DNA of 64,000 nucleotides, taken from NCBI GenBank assembly GCA_963752345.1, contig CAVVYA010000008.1, positions 1-64,000 on the forward strand, given 5' to 3'. The stretch is from CAVVYA01 sp963752345. GTDB taxonomy: Bacteria; Pseudomonadota; Alphaproteobacteria; SMXQ01. The notes under the pieces were generated by a model. The model was not told where the DNA came from. It searched no databases and worked only from the letters and a program-made list of their open reading frames with translations. The translations under genes were made by a program, and so were the position numbers. This document shows positions 1-10,111 of this stretch, in pieces; within the stretch, counting starts at the first letter, position 1; each line of letters begins with the position of its first letter.

Positions 1-875
1 AGATCGATGCCTTCAAGCCGGACGTCGTGCTGAGCTGGATGAACCGCGCCACCCATTTCGTGCCGCGGCCGGCGCAGGGGCGAGGGGCGCGCGCCGTTCG
101 TCCATGTCGGCCGGCTCGGCGGCTACTACGACCTGAAATACTACCGCAACTGCGACCACCTGATCGGCAACACCGCGCGACATCGTCGATCATATCGTGC
201 GCCCGGGCTGGCCGGCCGGGCGCGTCGCACTACCTGCCGAACTTCGCCGACGAAACCAGCGCGCCGCCCGTGCCGCGCGCCAGCCTGCAGACGCCGGACG
301 GCGCGCCGCTGTTGCTGGCGCTCGGCCGGCTGCACGAGAACAAGGCCTTCGACGTGCTGCTCGACGCCGTGGCGCTGCTGCCGGACGGCCTAGCTGTGGC
401 TCGCCGGGCGAGGGGCCGCTGCGCGACGCGCTCGCGCGCCCAGGCCGAGCGGCTCGGCATCGCCGAGCGCGTGCGCTTCCTCGGCTGGCGCGACGACGTG
501 GCGGCGCTGATCGCGGCGGCCGACGCGCTGGTCTGCCCGTCGCGCCACGAGCCGCTCGGCAACGTGGTGATCGAGGCCTGGGCGCAGGCCTGCCGGTGAT
601 CGCCGCCGAGCCCAGGGCCCGGCCGCGCTGATCCAGCGACGGCGAGCACCGGCCTGCTGGTGCCGCGCGAGGACGCCGGCGCGCTCGCCGCGGCCATGGC
701 GCGGATCGCCGGCGACCGCGCGCTCGCCGCCGCCCTGGCGCAGGCCGGCCGCGCGGCCTATCTGGCACGCTTCTCGCGGCAGGCGGTGGTCGAGCGCTAT
801 CTCGCCTTGTTCGACCGCATCACCGCGACGCGGAATCCCGAGGCCGAGATCCGGCGCGAGCCAGCCGCACGGTGA
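1..875 (+). CDS. GT4-type glycosyltransferase, 5' end outside window, frameshifted
   Basis: Likely transfers a sugar from a nucleotide donor during surface-glycan assembly in the cytoplasm. The product is readable only by switching frames several times. The C-terminal half shows the GT-B donor-binding domain: LLALGRLHENKAFDVLLDA, then a loop reading LAGEGPLRDAL, then EPLGNVVIEAWA with the conserved glutamates of GT4 enzymes. The N-terminus lies upstream of base 1. Breaks occur near 80, 180, 230, 395, 445 and 600-650, each a single-base indel. It stops 33 bases before an AsnB-like gene, so both probably belong to one glycan operon. The family is clear; the acceptor and sugar are unknown. Confidence 0.8.
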
Positions 876-908
876 CAGGCCCGGCCGCGCAAGGGTAAAC
901 TGGCCGTC

Positions 909-2688
909 ATGTGCGGCATCGCGGGACTTATGCGGGCGGACGGCGCGCCGCCGCAGCGCGAAGCGCTGGACGCGCTGGCGCGGACGCTCGGCCCATCGCG
1001 GGCCGGACGGCAGCGGCGCGCTATCGTCAACGGCAATGTCGGGCTGGTGCACACCCGGCTCGCCATCATCGACCTCGAGACCGGCGACCAGCCGCTGCAC
1101 GAGCCGGGCGGCGCCGCGCTGATCGCCAACGGCGAGATCTACAACTACATCGAGCTGCGCCAGGAGCTGGCCGGCATCAATTTCGCCACCGGCTCGGACT
1201 GCGAGCCGCCGCTGCATCTCTACCGCCGCAAGGGCGTCGACCTACACCAGCAGCTGCGCGGCATGTACGCCATCGCCATCCACGATCCGGAGGCGGGCAA
1301 GCTGGTGCTGTCGCGCGACCCGTTCGGCATCAAGCCGCTCTACTACGTCGAGAACGCGCGAGGGCTTCGCCTTCGCCTCCGAGCCGCAGGCGCTGGTGCG
1401 CGCCGGGCTGGTCGAGCCGCGCGTCAACGAGCAGGCGCGCAAGGAGCTGCTGCAGCTGCAGTTCTCCACCGGGCGCGGCACGCTCTACGACGGGATCAAG
1501 CGCGTGCTGCCGGGCGAGACGCTGGTGGTGGTGCGAGGGCAAGGTGGTCGAGCGCCATCGCCACGACGGCGCTGCCCGACGGCGGCCCGCTCGACTGGAC
1601 GGAGGACGAGGCGCTCGGCGCGCGCTCGACGCGCGTCGCTCGAGGACAGCGTGCGGATGCACCAGCGCTCCGACGTGCCCTACGGCATGTTCCTGTCGGG
1701 CGGCATCGATTCGGCGGCGCTGCTCACGCTGATGGCGCGGCTCAACACGCGGCCGGTGCTGGCCTACACCGCGGGCTTCGAGAATGCCGGCGCCATGGAC
1801 GAGCGCGAGCAGGCGCGCAAGGTGGCGCAGGCGCTCGGCGCCGAGCATATCGAGGTGCGAATTCACCGAGACGGATTTCTGGCCGCTGCTGCCGCGAGAT
1901 CGCCGCGGCGATGGACGATCCCGCCGCCGACTACGCCATGCTGCCGACCTACAAGCTGGCGCGCGAGCGCGAAGAAGGACGTCAAGGTCGTGCTGTCGCG
2001 GCGAGGGCGGCGACGAGATGTTCGGCGGCTACGGCCGCTACCGCAGCGTCGACGCGCCCGTGGTGGCTGCGGCGGCCGCACCGTGCGCGCGCGCGGGGCG
2101 TTCGACGGGCTCGGCGTGCTGCGCACCGATCTCGCCGGCTGGCGCGACGGCATCGCCGCGGCCGAGGCGACCGAGAGCAAGCGCCGGCCGCTCGCGCGTG
2201 CAGATCGCCCAGGCGATCGATTTCGCCGACTGGCTGCCGCAACGACCTGCTGACCAAGCTCGACCGCTGCCTGATGGCCCATGGGGTGGAGGGCCGCACG
2301 CCGTTCCTCGATCCCGAGGTGGCGAAGGTCGCCTTCCGCCTGCCCGACCGCGCTCAAGATCCGCAAGCGGGCTCGGCAAATGGCTGCTGCGCCAGTGGCT
2401 GGCCCGCGCAGCTGCCGGAGGCCGACGCCTTCGGCCGCAAGCACGGCTTCACCGTGCCGGTGGCGCAATGGATCGCGCGCCAGGGCGACCGGCTCGGGCC
2501 GCTGGTCGCGGCCTCGCCCGGCGTCGCCGAGATCTGCCTGCCGGACCGGTGATCAAGCGCTATCGCACGCCGGGCAAGCGACGCCGGCTTCGCGGCCTGG
2601 GTGCTGCTGTTCTATGCTCTGTGGCATCGCGCCAACGTGGCGGGACGGGAAACCCGAGGGCGGCGTGTTCGAGAGCTTGGCGGCGTGA
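909..2688 (+). CDS. asnB: Asparagine synthase (glutamine-hydrolysing)-like amidotransferase, frameshifted
   Basis: Transfers the amide nitrogen of glutamine to an ATP-activated carboxylate, either aspartate or a uronic acid in a glycan precursor. The start MCGIAG leaves the nucleophilic Cys at position 1 after Met removal. The glutaminase domain follows with NGEIYNY, then the synthetase domain with FLSGGIDSAALL (pyrophosphate loop) and LSGEGGDEMFGGY. The C-terminus carries EGRTPFLDPEV and KWLLRQWL, typical of AsnB. About 590 residues after merging frames is close to family length. At least a dozen single-base insertions break it, for example an extra C at 2240. It follows a glycosyltransferase, which favours a glycan role over asparagine supply. 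Confidence 0.85.
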
Positions 2689-2719
2689 TCCGGCGGCGTC
2701 ATCCAACCATGAGTCGAGA

Positions 2720-3769
2720 ATGAGCGCACCCGATCGGCTGACCATCCGCCGGCCCGACGACTGGCATGTCCATCTGCGCGACGGCGCGATGCTCGGCGCC
2801 GTGCTGCCGCTACACGGCGAGGCAGTTCGCGCGCGCCATCGTCATGCCGAACCTGGCGCCGCCGGTGACCACGGCGGAGGCCGCGCGGCGCTATCGCGAG
2901 GCGATCGAGAGCGCGCTGCCGGCGGGCCTGACCTTCACGCCGCTGATGACGCTCTACCTGCACCGACGAGACCCAGCCCGAGGCGCTGGCGCGCGGCTAG
3001 CGCGAGGGCGCCTACATGGCGGCCAAGCTTTATCCGGCGCATGCCACGACGAACTCGGCGGCCGGCGTGACCGACGTCGCCGGCTCGACCCGGTGTTCGC
3101 CCGCATGGCGGAGATCGGCATGCCGCTGCTCGTCCATGGCGAGGTCACCGATCCGGCGGTCGACGTCTTCGACCGCGAGGCCGTGTTCATCGAGCGCGTG
3201 CTCGTGCCGCTGCTCGAGCGCCATCCCGGGCTCAAGGTGGTGTTCGAGCACATCACCACGGCCGAGGCGGTCGCCTTCGTGCTGGCGAGCGGCCCGCGCG
3301 TGGCGGCGACGATCACCGCCGCATCACCTGGTGATCAACCGCAACGCCATGTTCCGCGGCGGCATCCGGCCGCATTTCTATTGCCTGCCGGTCGCCAAGC
3401 GCGAGCATCATCGCCTGGCGCTGCGCAAGGCGGCGGCGTCGGGCGACGCCAAGTTCTTCCTCGGCACCGATTCGGCGCCCCACGCGCGCCACACCAAGGA
3501 GGCCGCCTGCGGCTGCGCCGGCATCTTCACCGCGCCGGTCGCGCTCGAGGTCTATGCCCAGGTGTTCGACGAGGAGGGCGCGCTCGACCGGCTCGAGGCG
3601 CTTCGCCTCGCTCAACGGCCCGGCGTTCTACGGCCTGCCCGTCAACACGGAGACCGTGACCCTGGTGCGCGAGAGCTGGCTGGTGCCGGAGCGCATCGGG
3701 CTGTCGCGCGGCACGGAGGTGGTGCCGTTCGACGCCGGCGAGCCGCTCGCCTGGCGGCTACAGGATTAG
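2720..3769 (+). CDS. pyrC: Dihydroorotase, frameshifted
   Basis: Cyclises N-carbamoyl-aspartate to dihydroorotate in pyrimidine synthesis. The N-terminus has the metal-binding DWHVHLRDG, followed by YTARQFARAIVMPNL, KLYPA with the bridging lysine, LVHGEV, FEHITT and FLGTDSAPH, all PyrC landmarks in the expected order. Length after correction (about 345 residues) matches the short PyrC type. Indels occur near 2810, 2961, 3085, 3325 and 3605. A TAG at 2998 lies in the merged frame; three local insertions that cancel, or one substitution, would explain it. The start ATG at 2720 directly precedes SAPDRLTIRRPDDWHVH. Confidence 0.93.
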
Positions 3770-3860
3770 GCCGGCGCGGTTAACCCGCGTTAACCATAAC
3801 TCTTGGTGGAGAATTAGCATTTGCGCCGCTAGGCTGGACGCAGCCCAGAAGGAGCAAGGT

Positions 3861-4190
3861 ATGCCAATTCTCGGAAAGACCCGTGCCGCCAAGACGTTCG
3901 CGGCCAGGACGTTCGCGGTCAGGACGTTCGCCGCCAGGACTTTCGCCGCCACGACTTTCGCCGCCACGACTTTCGCGGCCAGGACCTTTGCCGCGAAGGC
4001 GCTGATGGTGCTGGCGCTGGGCGCCTGCGCCGAGCCCTGGCCGGAAGCCTATACCTGGCCCGGCCAGGATCCCTACATTCCCGAACTCGCCTATTGCTAC
4101 GTGACCCTGGGGAACGTGGATTGCTTCGCCGAGCCGCAGCCCGGGCAGGCCTACCGCCAGGTCGGCCGCGCCATCATCGCGCCGCACTGA
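3861..4190 (+). CDS. Small lipoprotein-like protein with a pentapeptide-repeat N-terminus
   Basis: A 109-residue protein that I do not recognise. Residues 10-47 are about seven tandem pentapeptides of the type TFAAR (variants TFAVR, TFAAT, TFAAK), encoded by a 15-bp minisatellite. A short hydrophobic stretch then ends in LMVLALGAC, which fits a lipobox with Cys at about residue 54, so the mature part would be a 55-residue, Pro/Tyr-rich envelope lipoprotein. The ATG at 3861 has a good ribosome site (AAGGAGCAAGG). The in-frame ATG inside the hydrophobic stretch, about residue 48, is an alternative that would leave the repeat untranslated. It stands alone between pyrC and a convergent zinc-ribbon gene. 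Confidence 0.6.
   Translation: MPILGKTRAAKTFAARTFAVRTFAARTFAATTFAATTFAARTFAAKALMVLALGACAEPWPEAYTWPGQDPYIPELAYCYVTLGNVDCFAEPQPGQAYRQVGRAIIAPH
3889..3998 (+). repeat. 15-bp coding minisatellite (about seven copies)
   Basis: Tandem imperfect copies of GACGTTCGCGGCCAG and variants (GACTTTCGCCGCCAC and similar). The period of 15 preserves the reading frame, so gain or loss of copies would lengthen or shorten the N-terminal region of the 3861-4190 protein without a frameshift. Confidence 0.8.
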
Positions 4191-4196
4191 ACGGCG

Positions 4197-4388
4197 TCAG
4201 CCGGCCGCGCGCCCGGGCGCCGGGTCGCAAGCCGCGCCCTGGCAGCAATCCAGGATGTTCGAGCCGCAGGCCGTGCATTGCGCATGGCCGTGGACATAGA
4301 TCAGCGGCGCCAGCCCGCCGCAGCGCGGGCAGCGCCGCGCCGCGCTGGCCCGTGGTTCCGTCCGCTCGAAGGGTTGATCGCCGTCCAT
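4197..4388 (-). CDS. Small zinc-ribbon protein
   Basis: A 63-residue protein starting MDGDQPFER. It contains CPRCGG, then CTACG 18 residues later, followed by CCQGAAC, so two CxxC knuckles form a probable zinc ribbon and extra cysteines follow. Such proteins are usually nucleic-acid or protein adaptors, and no specific role can be given. The longer reading frame continues upstream, but the Met at 4388 gives a compact product whose length suits the fold. It is convergent with the lipoprotein-like gene and divergent from the EpmC-like gene, with about 58 bases to share for promoters. Confidence 0.65.
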   Translation of the reverse strand: MDGDQPFERTEPRASAARRCPRCGGLAPLIYVHGHAQCTACGSNILDCCQGAACDPAPGRAAG

Positions 4389-4446
4389 CGCGGCGACTAT
4401 AAGGGCGCTCGTTCGAGCCTGTCGAGCTGACCTGTCGCGAGCCGCC

Positions 4447-5079
4447 ATGATTCTCACGCCCATCGCGCCGCAAGACCTGCCGGCGATCCTCGCCATCTTC
4501 GCCGCCGGGCTGCCGCGCGGCGCGGACGCCCGCGAGTGCGTGGCGCGGGCCGCGTTCGCGCGCATCGCGGCGGCGCCGCGCGCGCCCCTGTCGCCGGCAG
4601 CGGAGGAGGCGGCGCGCGACCGCGCGGTCGCGCTCGCCCATCGCTTCGGCATCGCCACCCTGGACGAGGAGCCGGCGCGCGCCTTCAGCTGGGACGGCCG
4701 CGTGGTGCGCACGCGGAGCGAGCCCTCGGTCCTGCTGCACGAGATCGCCCATTGGCAGATCTGCCCGCCCGAGCGCCGCGCGCTGCCCGACTTCGGGCTC
4801 GGCGCCGGACCGGAAACCGGCCGCAAGGACGCGGCGGACGCGGCGCGCGCCACAGATCTCGCGATCCAGGAGCGCGAGGAGGCGATGGCTTCGCTGCTCG
4901 GCATCCTGTGGGAAGCGGCGATGGACCTGCCGGCGCTCGCCGCCTTCGCCGAGCAGAACTGGCTCGAGAAATACGACAGCCCGGGCACGCCGGCCTATTT
5001 CACGACCGTGATCGGCTGGCTGTTCGACGCCGGGTTGATCGATCGGGACGCGCGGCCCCGCCAGGCGCAGATCGCGTAA
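4447..5079 (+). CDS. EpmC-like (elongation factor P hydroxylase family) protein
   Basis: A 210-residue protein whose centre reads SVLLHEIAHWQICPPERR. HEIAHW is the metal-binding signature of EpmC/YfcM, which hydroxylates the modified lysine of translation factor EF-P, and the Pro-Glu-Arg-Arg segment after it also fits that family. The N-terminal 80 residues are Ala/Arg rich and divergent. No EpmA or EpmB gene is visible nearby, so the substrate here is uncertain. The family assignment rests on the HExxHW region only. No frameshift is present. A non-coding stretch of 246 bases follows. Confidence 0.55.
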   Translation: MILTPIAPQDLPAILAIFAAGLPRGADARECVARAAFARIAAAPRAPLSPAAEEAARDRAVALAHRFGIATLDEEPARAFSWDGRVVRTRSEPSVLLHEIAHWQICPPERRALPDFGLGAGPETGRKDAADAARATDLAIQEREEAMASLLGILWEAAMDLPALAAFAEQNWLEKYDSPGTPAYFTTVIGWLFDAGLIDRDARPRQAQIA

Positions 5080-5325
5080 GCCACGTCGCGGGACATGGGG
5101 CTTTCGGCTGCCTGGGCCTCCCGGCCCGCTTGGCCGGTGGACCCGACGCGCCTTGCGAACAATTCTTATTCTACGGGCCCCCGGTGCATCGGGATTACCC
5201 CCAGCGCATTGCTTGACCGGACCAGCGCCCCGGTGCGTAGTCGGGAACGGCAATGACATCAACGATGCTCGGGCCCCATTAGGGTATCTCGCCGTGACCG
5301 CCGTTTCGAACATTCGGAGTGACTG

Positions 5326-6541
5326 ATGATCTGTATCGTCGAGCTCTCGTCGCGAGCTTATCGCCATGCGCCATTCACTGCGATGCTTCTTGGTCCAGGC
5401 TTGCTATGCCTATCCCGACGAGGTCGTCGAGTTCTGGGCCGAGGCCACGCACATCGAATACGTGAAGAACCTGCTCGGCGGATGTCGCGACCGGGTCGTC
5501 TTCCGGACCATTGAACTGTCGCAGCATCTTCCGGAGAAGGTCGAAGCGGTGTCGTTGCGCCGGCTCTTTCACGATCTGTCGGTGTTATGGCGCACGCGCC
5601 ATTCGTGGCGGAACGGTACGGTCTTGGTCGTGTCCTCAGCCTCGGCGACGGGAATCTTCGCCGCCGCCGCGGTGCAACTCGTCACCAGGGCCGCCGATCT
5701 TCTCATCCAGGTGCCGCTCCACGGCCAGATCAGCGCCTTGCGCTCGGGCTACCGCCCGAGAAATCCGCTCTATCGGGCGCTAGATCTCTTCTCCGCGTTC
5801 CGAATTTGCCGCGCCGAGCGGTTTCGCTATGTCGTTTTCGAGGAGACCATCAAGCACAATCTCGAACAGTTGGTGCCGGAGCTGTCCGGGTCCGTCGATG
5901 TGCTGCCTCATCCGGCGATCGACACCGAGACGCGTCCGGCGATCGCCGCGGACGACGCCGGACCGATCCGCGTCGGCATGCTCGGCGTCGCAACCTACGC
6001 CAAGGGTTTCGACACATATCTGCGCATCGCGCGTCGCATCCAGGCCGAGCAGGGAGGCCGGGTCGAATTTCACCTCGTAGGGTTCCTTCACGCGAGCTTC
6101 CATTCGGCGGACGTGACCGGCCTATCCGGGCCGGTGGCGACCTGGCCGATGTCGAGGGAGGATTTCATCGCCGCCGTGAACCGGCTGCATTTCGTGTGCT
6201 CGCCGCTGAAGGGCGTCTACTACGATCTCGCGGCGAGCGGCTCGCTGATCGACGCGTTCACCTTCAAGAAGCCGATCGTCGTGCTCAAGAGCATGCTGAC
6301 GAGCCGGCTCTTCGAGGAGCATGGAGATATCGGCTACCTGTGCGAGGACGAAGCGGAGATGTATGAGGTTTTGTCCTCCATCGCCAAGTCGTTCGACCCC
6401 GCGCGCTACCGCAAGCAGACCGAGGCAATCGAAGCGCTGTATCACACGCGCACGCCGGCCGCTCTGGCGGCGCGCTATCGCAAGCTGGTCAGCGGGCCGC
6501 AACCGCAGCCGGCGGCGCTCGCCCAGCTGCAGAACTCCTGA
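5326..6541 (+). CDS. GT-B-like glycosyltransferase, one frameshift near 5395
   Basis: Probable surface-glycan glycosyltransferase of about 405 residues. The N-terminus MICIVELSSRAYRHAPFTAM lies in one frame and continues in another as YAYPDEVVEFWAEATHIEYV, so a single-base indel lies near 5390-5400. The second half has a GT-B donor-domain look: IRVGMLGVATYAKGFDTYL, then EFHLVGFLH, then a late FKKPIVVLKS segment. An AGTGACTG sequence precedes the ATG at 5326. It is convergent with the 6546-8848 gene, leaving four bases between stops. The donor and acceptor cannot be told. Confidence 0.7.
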
Positions 6542-6545
6542 GCGC

Positions 6546-8848
6546 TCACGCCACCGTTCCGGCCACCCGGCTTGGCGCCGCCTGCGCCGGCAGCCGCGTC
6601 GGCGGACGTTGCCGCGCGAAGGCATTGAACTCCGTCACCGACATGGTGACACCGTTCATCTCGGACATGAAGAACGAAAAGAACGATTCGAGCCAGTTCA
6701 CGAGCCGGTCGACGTCGGCCTGCGACCGCACATAGGGCGTGTTGCCGGGATAAGCGACGGGGTGTGATAGCTGATCACGAAGATCTTCTTGTTGTCGGCT
6801 ACCCGGGCGCGGACGAGCCGCTTGCAATCGTCGAACGTGGTTCCTTCGGGGGTGAGGCGGACGCGCTCCACAAGCTTCAGCCTCGCCAGCACGCCGGGCA
6901 GGTGGACGCGCTGCGCAGTGTCGCCGAACAACGCGGCCGTCACGACGTCGCGCTTGCCCAGCGGCCCCACCATTCCGGACGTCAGCGGCACCTCCAGGAC
7001 GCGCTGCGACCGGTCGCACCAGTAGGGCATTTCCGGCGTATCCCAGAACGCCGTGCCGCCGTGGTCGGAATAGTCGAAGTGCGGAACGACGCTGAGATCG
7101 ACTTCGAACCCGAGCGCCCGGAGAATGTCGCCGATGCGGTTGCCGACGCCGTATCGGCCGGCGCGGAAGGCGATCGGGCGCACGCCAAACCTGTCCTCGA
7201 CCGCCTCGGTCAGGGCCTTGATCTTGTAGAACTGCAGCCGGGTGTCGAGGTTGCCCAGGAAGCTGTTGTAGGTGGAAACCTCCTCCTCGAACGGCGGCGT
7301 GACCCAAGGATGGAGCTGTACACCGACTTCGCACAGCCCTTCGTCGATCCAGCTTCGCAGCAGGCAACTCGCCCCGGGATCCTCGACGATCGGATGGGTC
7401 ACCAGATACGTGGGCTTGACGCCATAGCGCGCGAAGATCCTGTTGGGCGCTTCTTGATGCTCCAGGTTCGTCACGCTGCGGTTCTCGCGGACGAAAGGCT
7501 TGCCCCAGTCGAACTCCTCTTCGCCGTCGATGGTGGTCAGCACGATAGGCTGGTCGAAGGGCAGCGGGGTCCAGACGGCACGCGAGCGCGCATCGATCGG
7601 AGAGGACAGCGCCCCTCCGGTGGAGAAACGATGCCGCTCCGCGCTGTCGTCGGCTGACCAGCGCTCGGCGATCGCGTTGGGCGCCGCGGCGACCGGACTG
7701 CCGTAGGCCGTCAGGTAGGACTCGGCGACTCGCTCCATGCCATAGAACTGGCTCACATGCGCCCGCGCCGTGCGGCCCAGTTCCTTGCGCCGGCTCGGAT
7801 CTGCCAGCAGGTCCTGGAGGATCGGTAGGAACTCCTCGTCGTTGTCGAACAGGAAGCCGGTTTTTCCTTGCAGCACGAAATCCTCGTTCACCCCCGGCAG
7901 GCGGCGTGCGATGACCGGCAGGCCCATCGCCATGGCCTCGATGACCACCGTCCCGAAGCCTTCGCTGTGCGACGCGAACGTCATGATATCGGCGAGGGCG
8001 AAGTAGCGGTTCGGATTGTCCACCTCGCCCGGGCGCGCGATCAGCGAGTGCAGTCCGTTGCGCTCAATTTCTCCCTGGATCTCCGCCTCATAATCGGGCT
8101 CCAGCACCGGTCCGACCAGGATCAGGGACACCGGCATGTCCTGCCGCTTCAATGCCGCCACCGCGTTGATCAGCAGCAGGGGGTCCTTTCGGCGGCAGAT
8201 GCCGCCGACGAAGATCAGCGTCGGACGGTCCGGATCCAAGCCGAGAGATCTCCGCCCGGCCGCGGAATCGGCCTCGACCGGGGCGGGAATATGGATGCCG
8301 ATGGGTATCAGCAAGGCTTTCGACGTGCCGATGTAGGGCACGGTCTCCTCATACAGCCGCCGGCTGATGCAGATGTAGCGGTCGAACATCTGAATGCATC
8401 TGGCGACGAAGGGCCTCACCGACGGCGAGTAGCCGTTCAACAAGCCTTCGGCGCTGTCGTTCAGCGTCGCCGTGTAGATGACTTTGCGGCCAAACAGCTT
8501 GTAGATGAACGTTGACACGAAGTAGCGGTCGACGTGGGTATGGAAATGAAGAACGTCGTAGCGCGCGACGCGCGCGATCAGGAACAGCGTGGTCAGGAGA
8601 TAAGAGTAGATTGAGCTCTTATTGCGCAGCCCCAGGTAGTAGACGGTCCTCAGGGCGTTGCAGTGGTGATAGCCCGCGCTGTCGCCGGTGGTGTCGACTG
8701 CGAGCACGTCGTGCTGCGTATCCTTGTCCAGGATGTCCATGGACGGGGTGAGCCGTTCGACGAAAATGCCCTCGCCCGTGTAGTCGGGCCTGAACAGCTT
8801 GTTGACGTGCAATATCCGGAGACGGCTTTTCGGCATCTCGTGTCCCAC
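6546..8848 (-). CDS. Fusion of GT4 glycosyltransferase and WalW-type polysaccharide deacetylase, frameshift near 6755
   Basis: A bifunctional protein of about 765 residues. Residues 10-390 form a GT4 enzyme: ILHVNKLFRPDYTGEGIFVE at the N-terminus, LIFVGGICRRKDPLLLI in the donor domain and SHSEGFGTVVIEAMAMGLPV near its end. After a 60-residue linker, residues from about 445 form a NodB-like deacetylase of the WalW type: IVLTTIDGEEEFDW (the DxE metal motif), VGVQLHPWVTPPF and RAGRYG. The last 70 residues are in another frame and begin YPGNTPYVRSQADVDRLVNW. WalW proteins occur in O-antigen and cell-wall glycan loci. The product probably adds a sugar and trims N- or O-acetyl groups from the glycan. 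Confidence 0.8.
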
Positions 8849-8990
8849 AAGTACGGCCCTTCTTAACCGGCATTTTTGAACGTGACGCGACTGGCGCGCC
8901 TTTGTCGAAAATTGGCACGGCGAACTTCCAATCTCGTGCCGTCATCAAGCGCTCAATGCAATCTCGCACACGCTCGGCGCTGAAAGAGAT

Positions 8991-9353
8991 TTAGACCTCT
9001 CCAGTATCGTCAAGGGTATCCATTGGTTGCATGCTTGCGGAAACGCTTAATGCGGTAGAGTTCTCTACTCTGTGAAACGCATCCGCGTGGTTGATATCGC
9101 GCGAGGCTTTCACCTCGCTGGGCTTCTCCAAATGCTCCACCAAATCGCTCTCAAGATATTTCACGGGCGACCAGGCACGTATGGAAGCAGGCCCTTTCGC
9201 CTCAACCTGAACAACGTGGCTTTCGACCCACGACAAGTTCAACAACCTCTTCGGTTGTGAGCAGACGAATTTCGCGTATTCAGGACATCCTCTCCTGAAC
9301 AGTTTCGCATCATAGCGGATCATGTCAGATCGCATAATGCGCAACTCGAGCAT
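8991..9353 (-). CDS. Hypothetical protein
   Basis: An unbroken reading frame of 120 residues from the ATG at 9353; another Met at residue 10 gives MIRYDAKLFRRG. The composition is protein-like, with mixed hydrophobic and charged residues (for example LNLSWVESHVVQVEAKG) and no long low-complexity runs. I see no signal peptide, membrane segment or known motif. The base composition is less GC-rich than the surroundings. It lies between the glycosyltransferase-deacetylase gene and tRNA-Thr, all on the minus strand. It could be a genuine small gene or chance. Confidence 0.35.
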   Translation of the reverse strand: MLELRIMRSDMIRYDAKLFRRGCPEYAKFVCSQPKRLLNLSWVESHVVQVEAKGPASIRAWSPVKYLESDLVEHLEKPSEVKASRDINHADAFHRVENSTALSVSASMQPMDTLDDTGEV

Positions 9354-9410
9354 TATGCTGATTCCAGACAAAAATTCTGGACGACCTAAGTGTCTGATAT
9401 ATAAGAGAGA

Positions 9411-9485
9411 TGGTGCTGCCGAGTGGAATTGAACCACCGACCTACGCCTTACCAAGGCGTTGCTCTACCCCTGAGCTACGGCAGC
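9411..9485 (-). tRNA. tRNA-Thr (anticodon GGT)
   Basis: The minus strand folds as a cloverleaf. The acceptor stem is GCTGCCG/CGGCAGC, followed by discriminator A and an encoded CCA. The D arm has GCTCAGGGGTAGAGC, the anticodon loop is TTGGTAA within ACGCC/GGCGT, and the T arm contains GGTTCAATTCC. Anticodon GGT reads ACC and ACT threonine codons. Confidence 0.97.
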
Positions 9486-9741
9486 GTCCGTCAGGAAGGC
9501 GCGCAACATGCCACAGGCCCCCGTGGGACGCAAGCGCAGCAGCCTGAGCTTTTTTGCTGAAATCGAGCCTCTCCCAAAGGGATAGCCTCGTTCCGCCGGG
9601 CGCACCCTACTCCGGCAAGGTTAACAGAGGCTTAGAGCGAGCCATGCAATTCACGCATCGCTGCGCCGCAACATGGGTGATTCTCCTCCCGTCCCGGCGT
9701 CGCTATCTTGCGGTCAAAGACGATCATCGAAGGAAAGCATC

Positions 9742-10020
9742 ATGGATTTTTTCCCGCTGCACGTGGCCCGCAGCCAGCTGCCCGGCCAACGCTTCGATCC
9801 CTGGGCGATCGAAATCGCCACCATGAACCATTCGGCGCGCAACATCGCCGCCCTTGTCGACGGTGCGGTCCTCGCGATCATGGCCGGCGCCCGCGCCCTG
9901 GCCGATGCCGTGCAGTCCCTGCGTAAGGCTTGCCCGGTCGAGGTCGAGCCGGTGCAGGTCGCCCGCCCGGCCGGCGTGGCGCAGCAGAACCTGCCGGCCA
10001 ACGACCGCGCCGCCGCGTAG
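9742..10020 (+). CDS. Small hypothetical protein, possibly phasin-like
   Basis: A 92-residue protein starting MDFFPLHVARSQLPG, preceded by GAAGGAAAG eight bases upstream. Residues 25-65 form an amphipathic helix (MNHSARNIAALVDGAVLAIM and onward) like the helical core of phasins and other small helical proteins, but the protein is shorter than a typical phasin. The C-terminal 25 residues are Pro/Val/Ala rich. A clear intrinsic terminator follows 38 bases after its stop, so it is probably transcribed alone. Function unknown. Confidence 0.6.
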   Translation: MDFFPLHVARSQLPGQRFDPWAIEIATMNHSARNIAALVDGAVLAIMAGARALADAVQSLRKACPVEVEPVQVARPAGVAQQNLPANDRAAA

Positions 10021-10057
10021 CGTTTCACACGCCGTCGCGTAGCGTTTGACGGCGTGA

Positions 10058-10089
10058 GGCCGTGCCGCCACCATGCGGCACGGCCTTTT
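10058..10089 (+). terminator. Rho-independent terminator
   Basis: A perfect 11-bp GC-rich stem (GGCCGTGCCGC with GCGGCACGGCC) has a 6-base loop and is followed by TTTT. It lies just downstream of the 9742-10020 gene. A second inverted repeat (CACGCCGTC/GACGGCGTG, 10028-10056) stands just before it. Confidence 0.75.
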
Positions 10090-10111
10090 CATTGCGACGG
10101 ACGTCCCTGCC

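Noticed and set aside
390..1217. Long antisense open frames (also 4174-5367, 12102-13163, 12928-14406, 37442-39154, 39944-40870)
   Set aside because: They are Arg/His/Asp-rich mirror frames of GC-rich genes on the other strand, with no recognisable domains.
3773..3800. Repeated GTTAAC sites after pyrC
   Set aside because: Two short copies only; too little to call a regulatory site.
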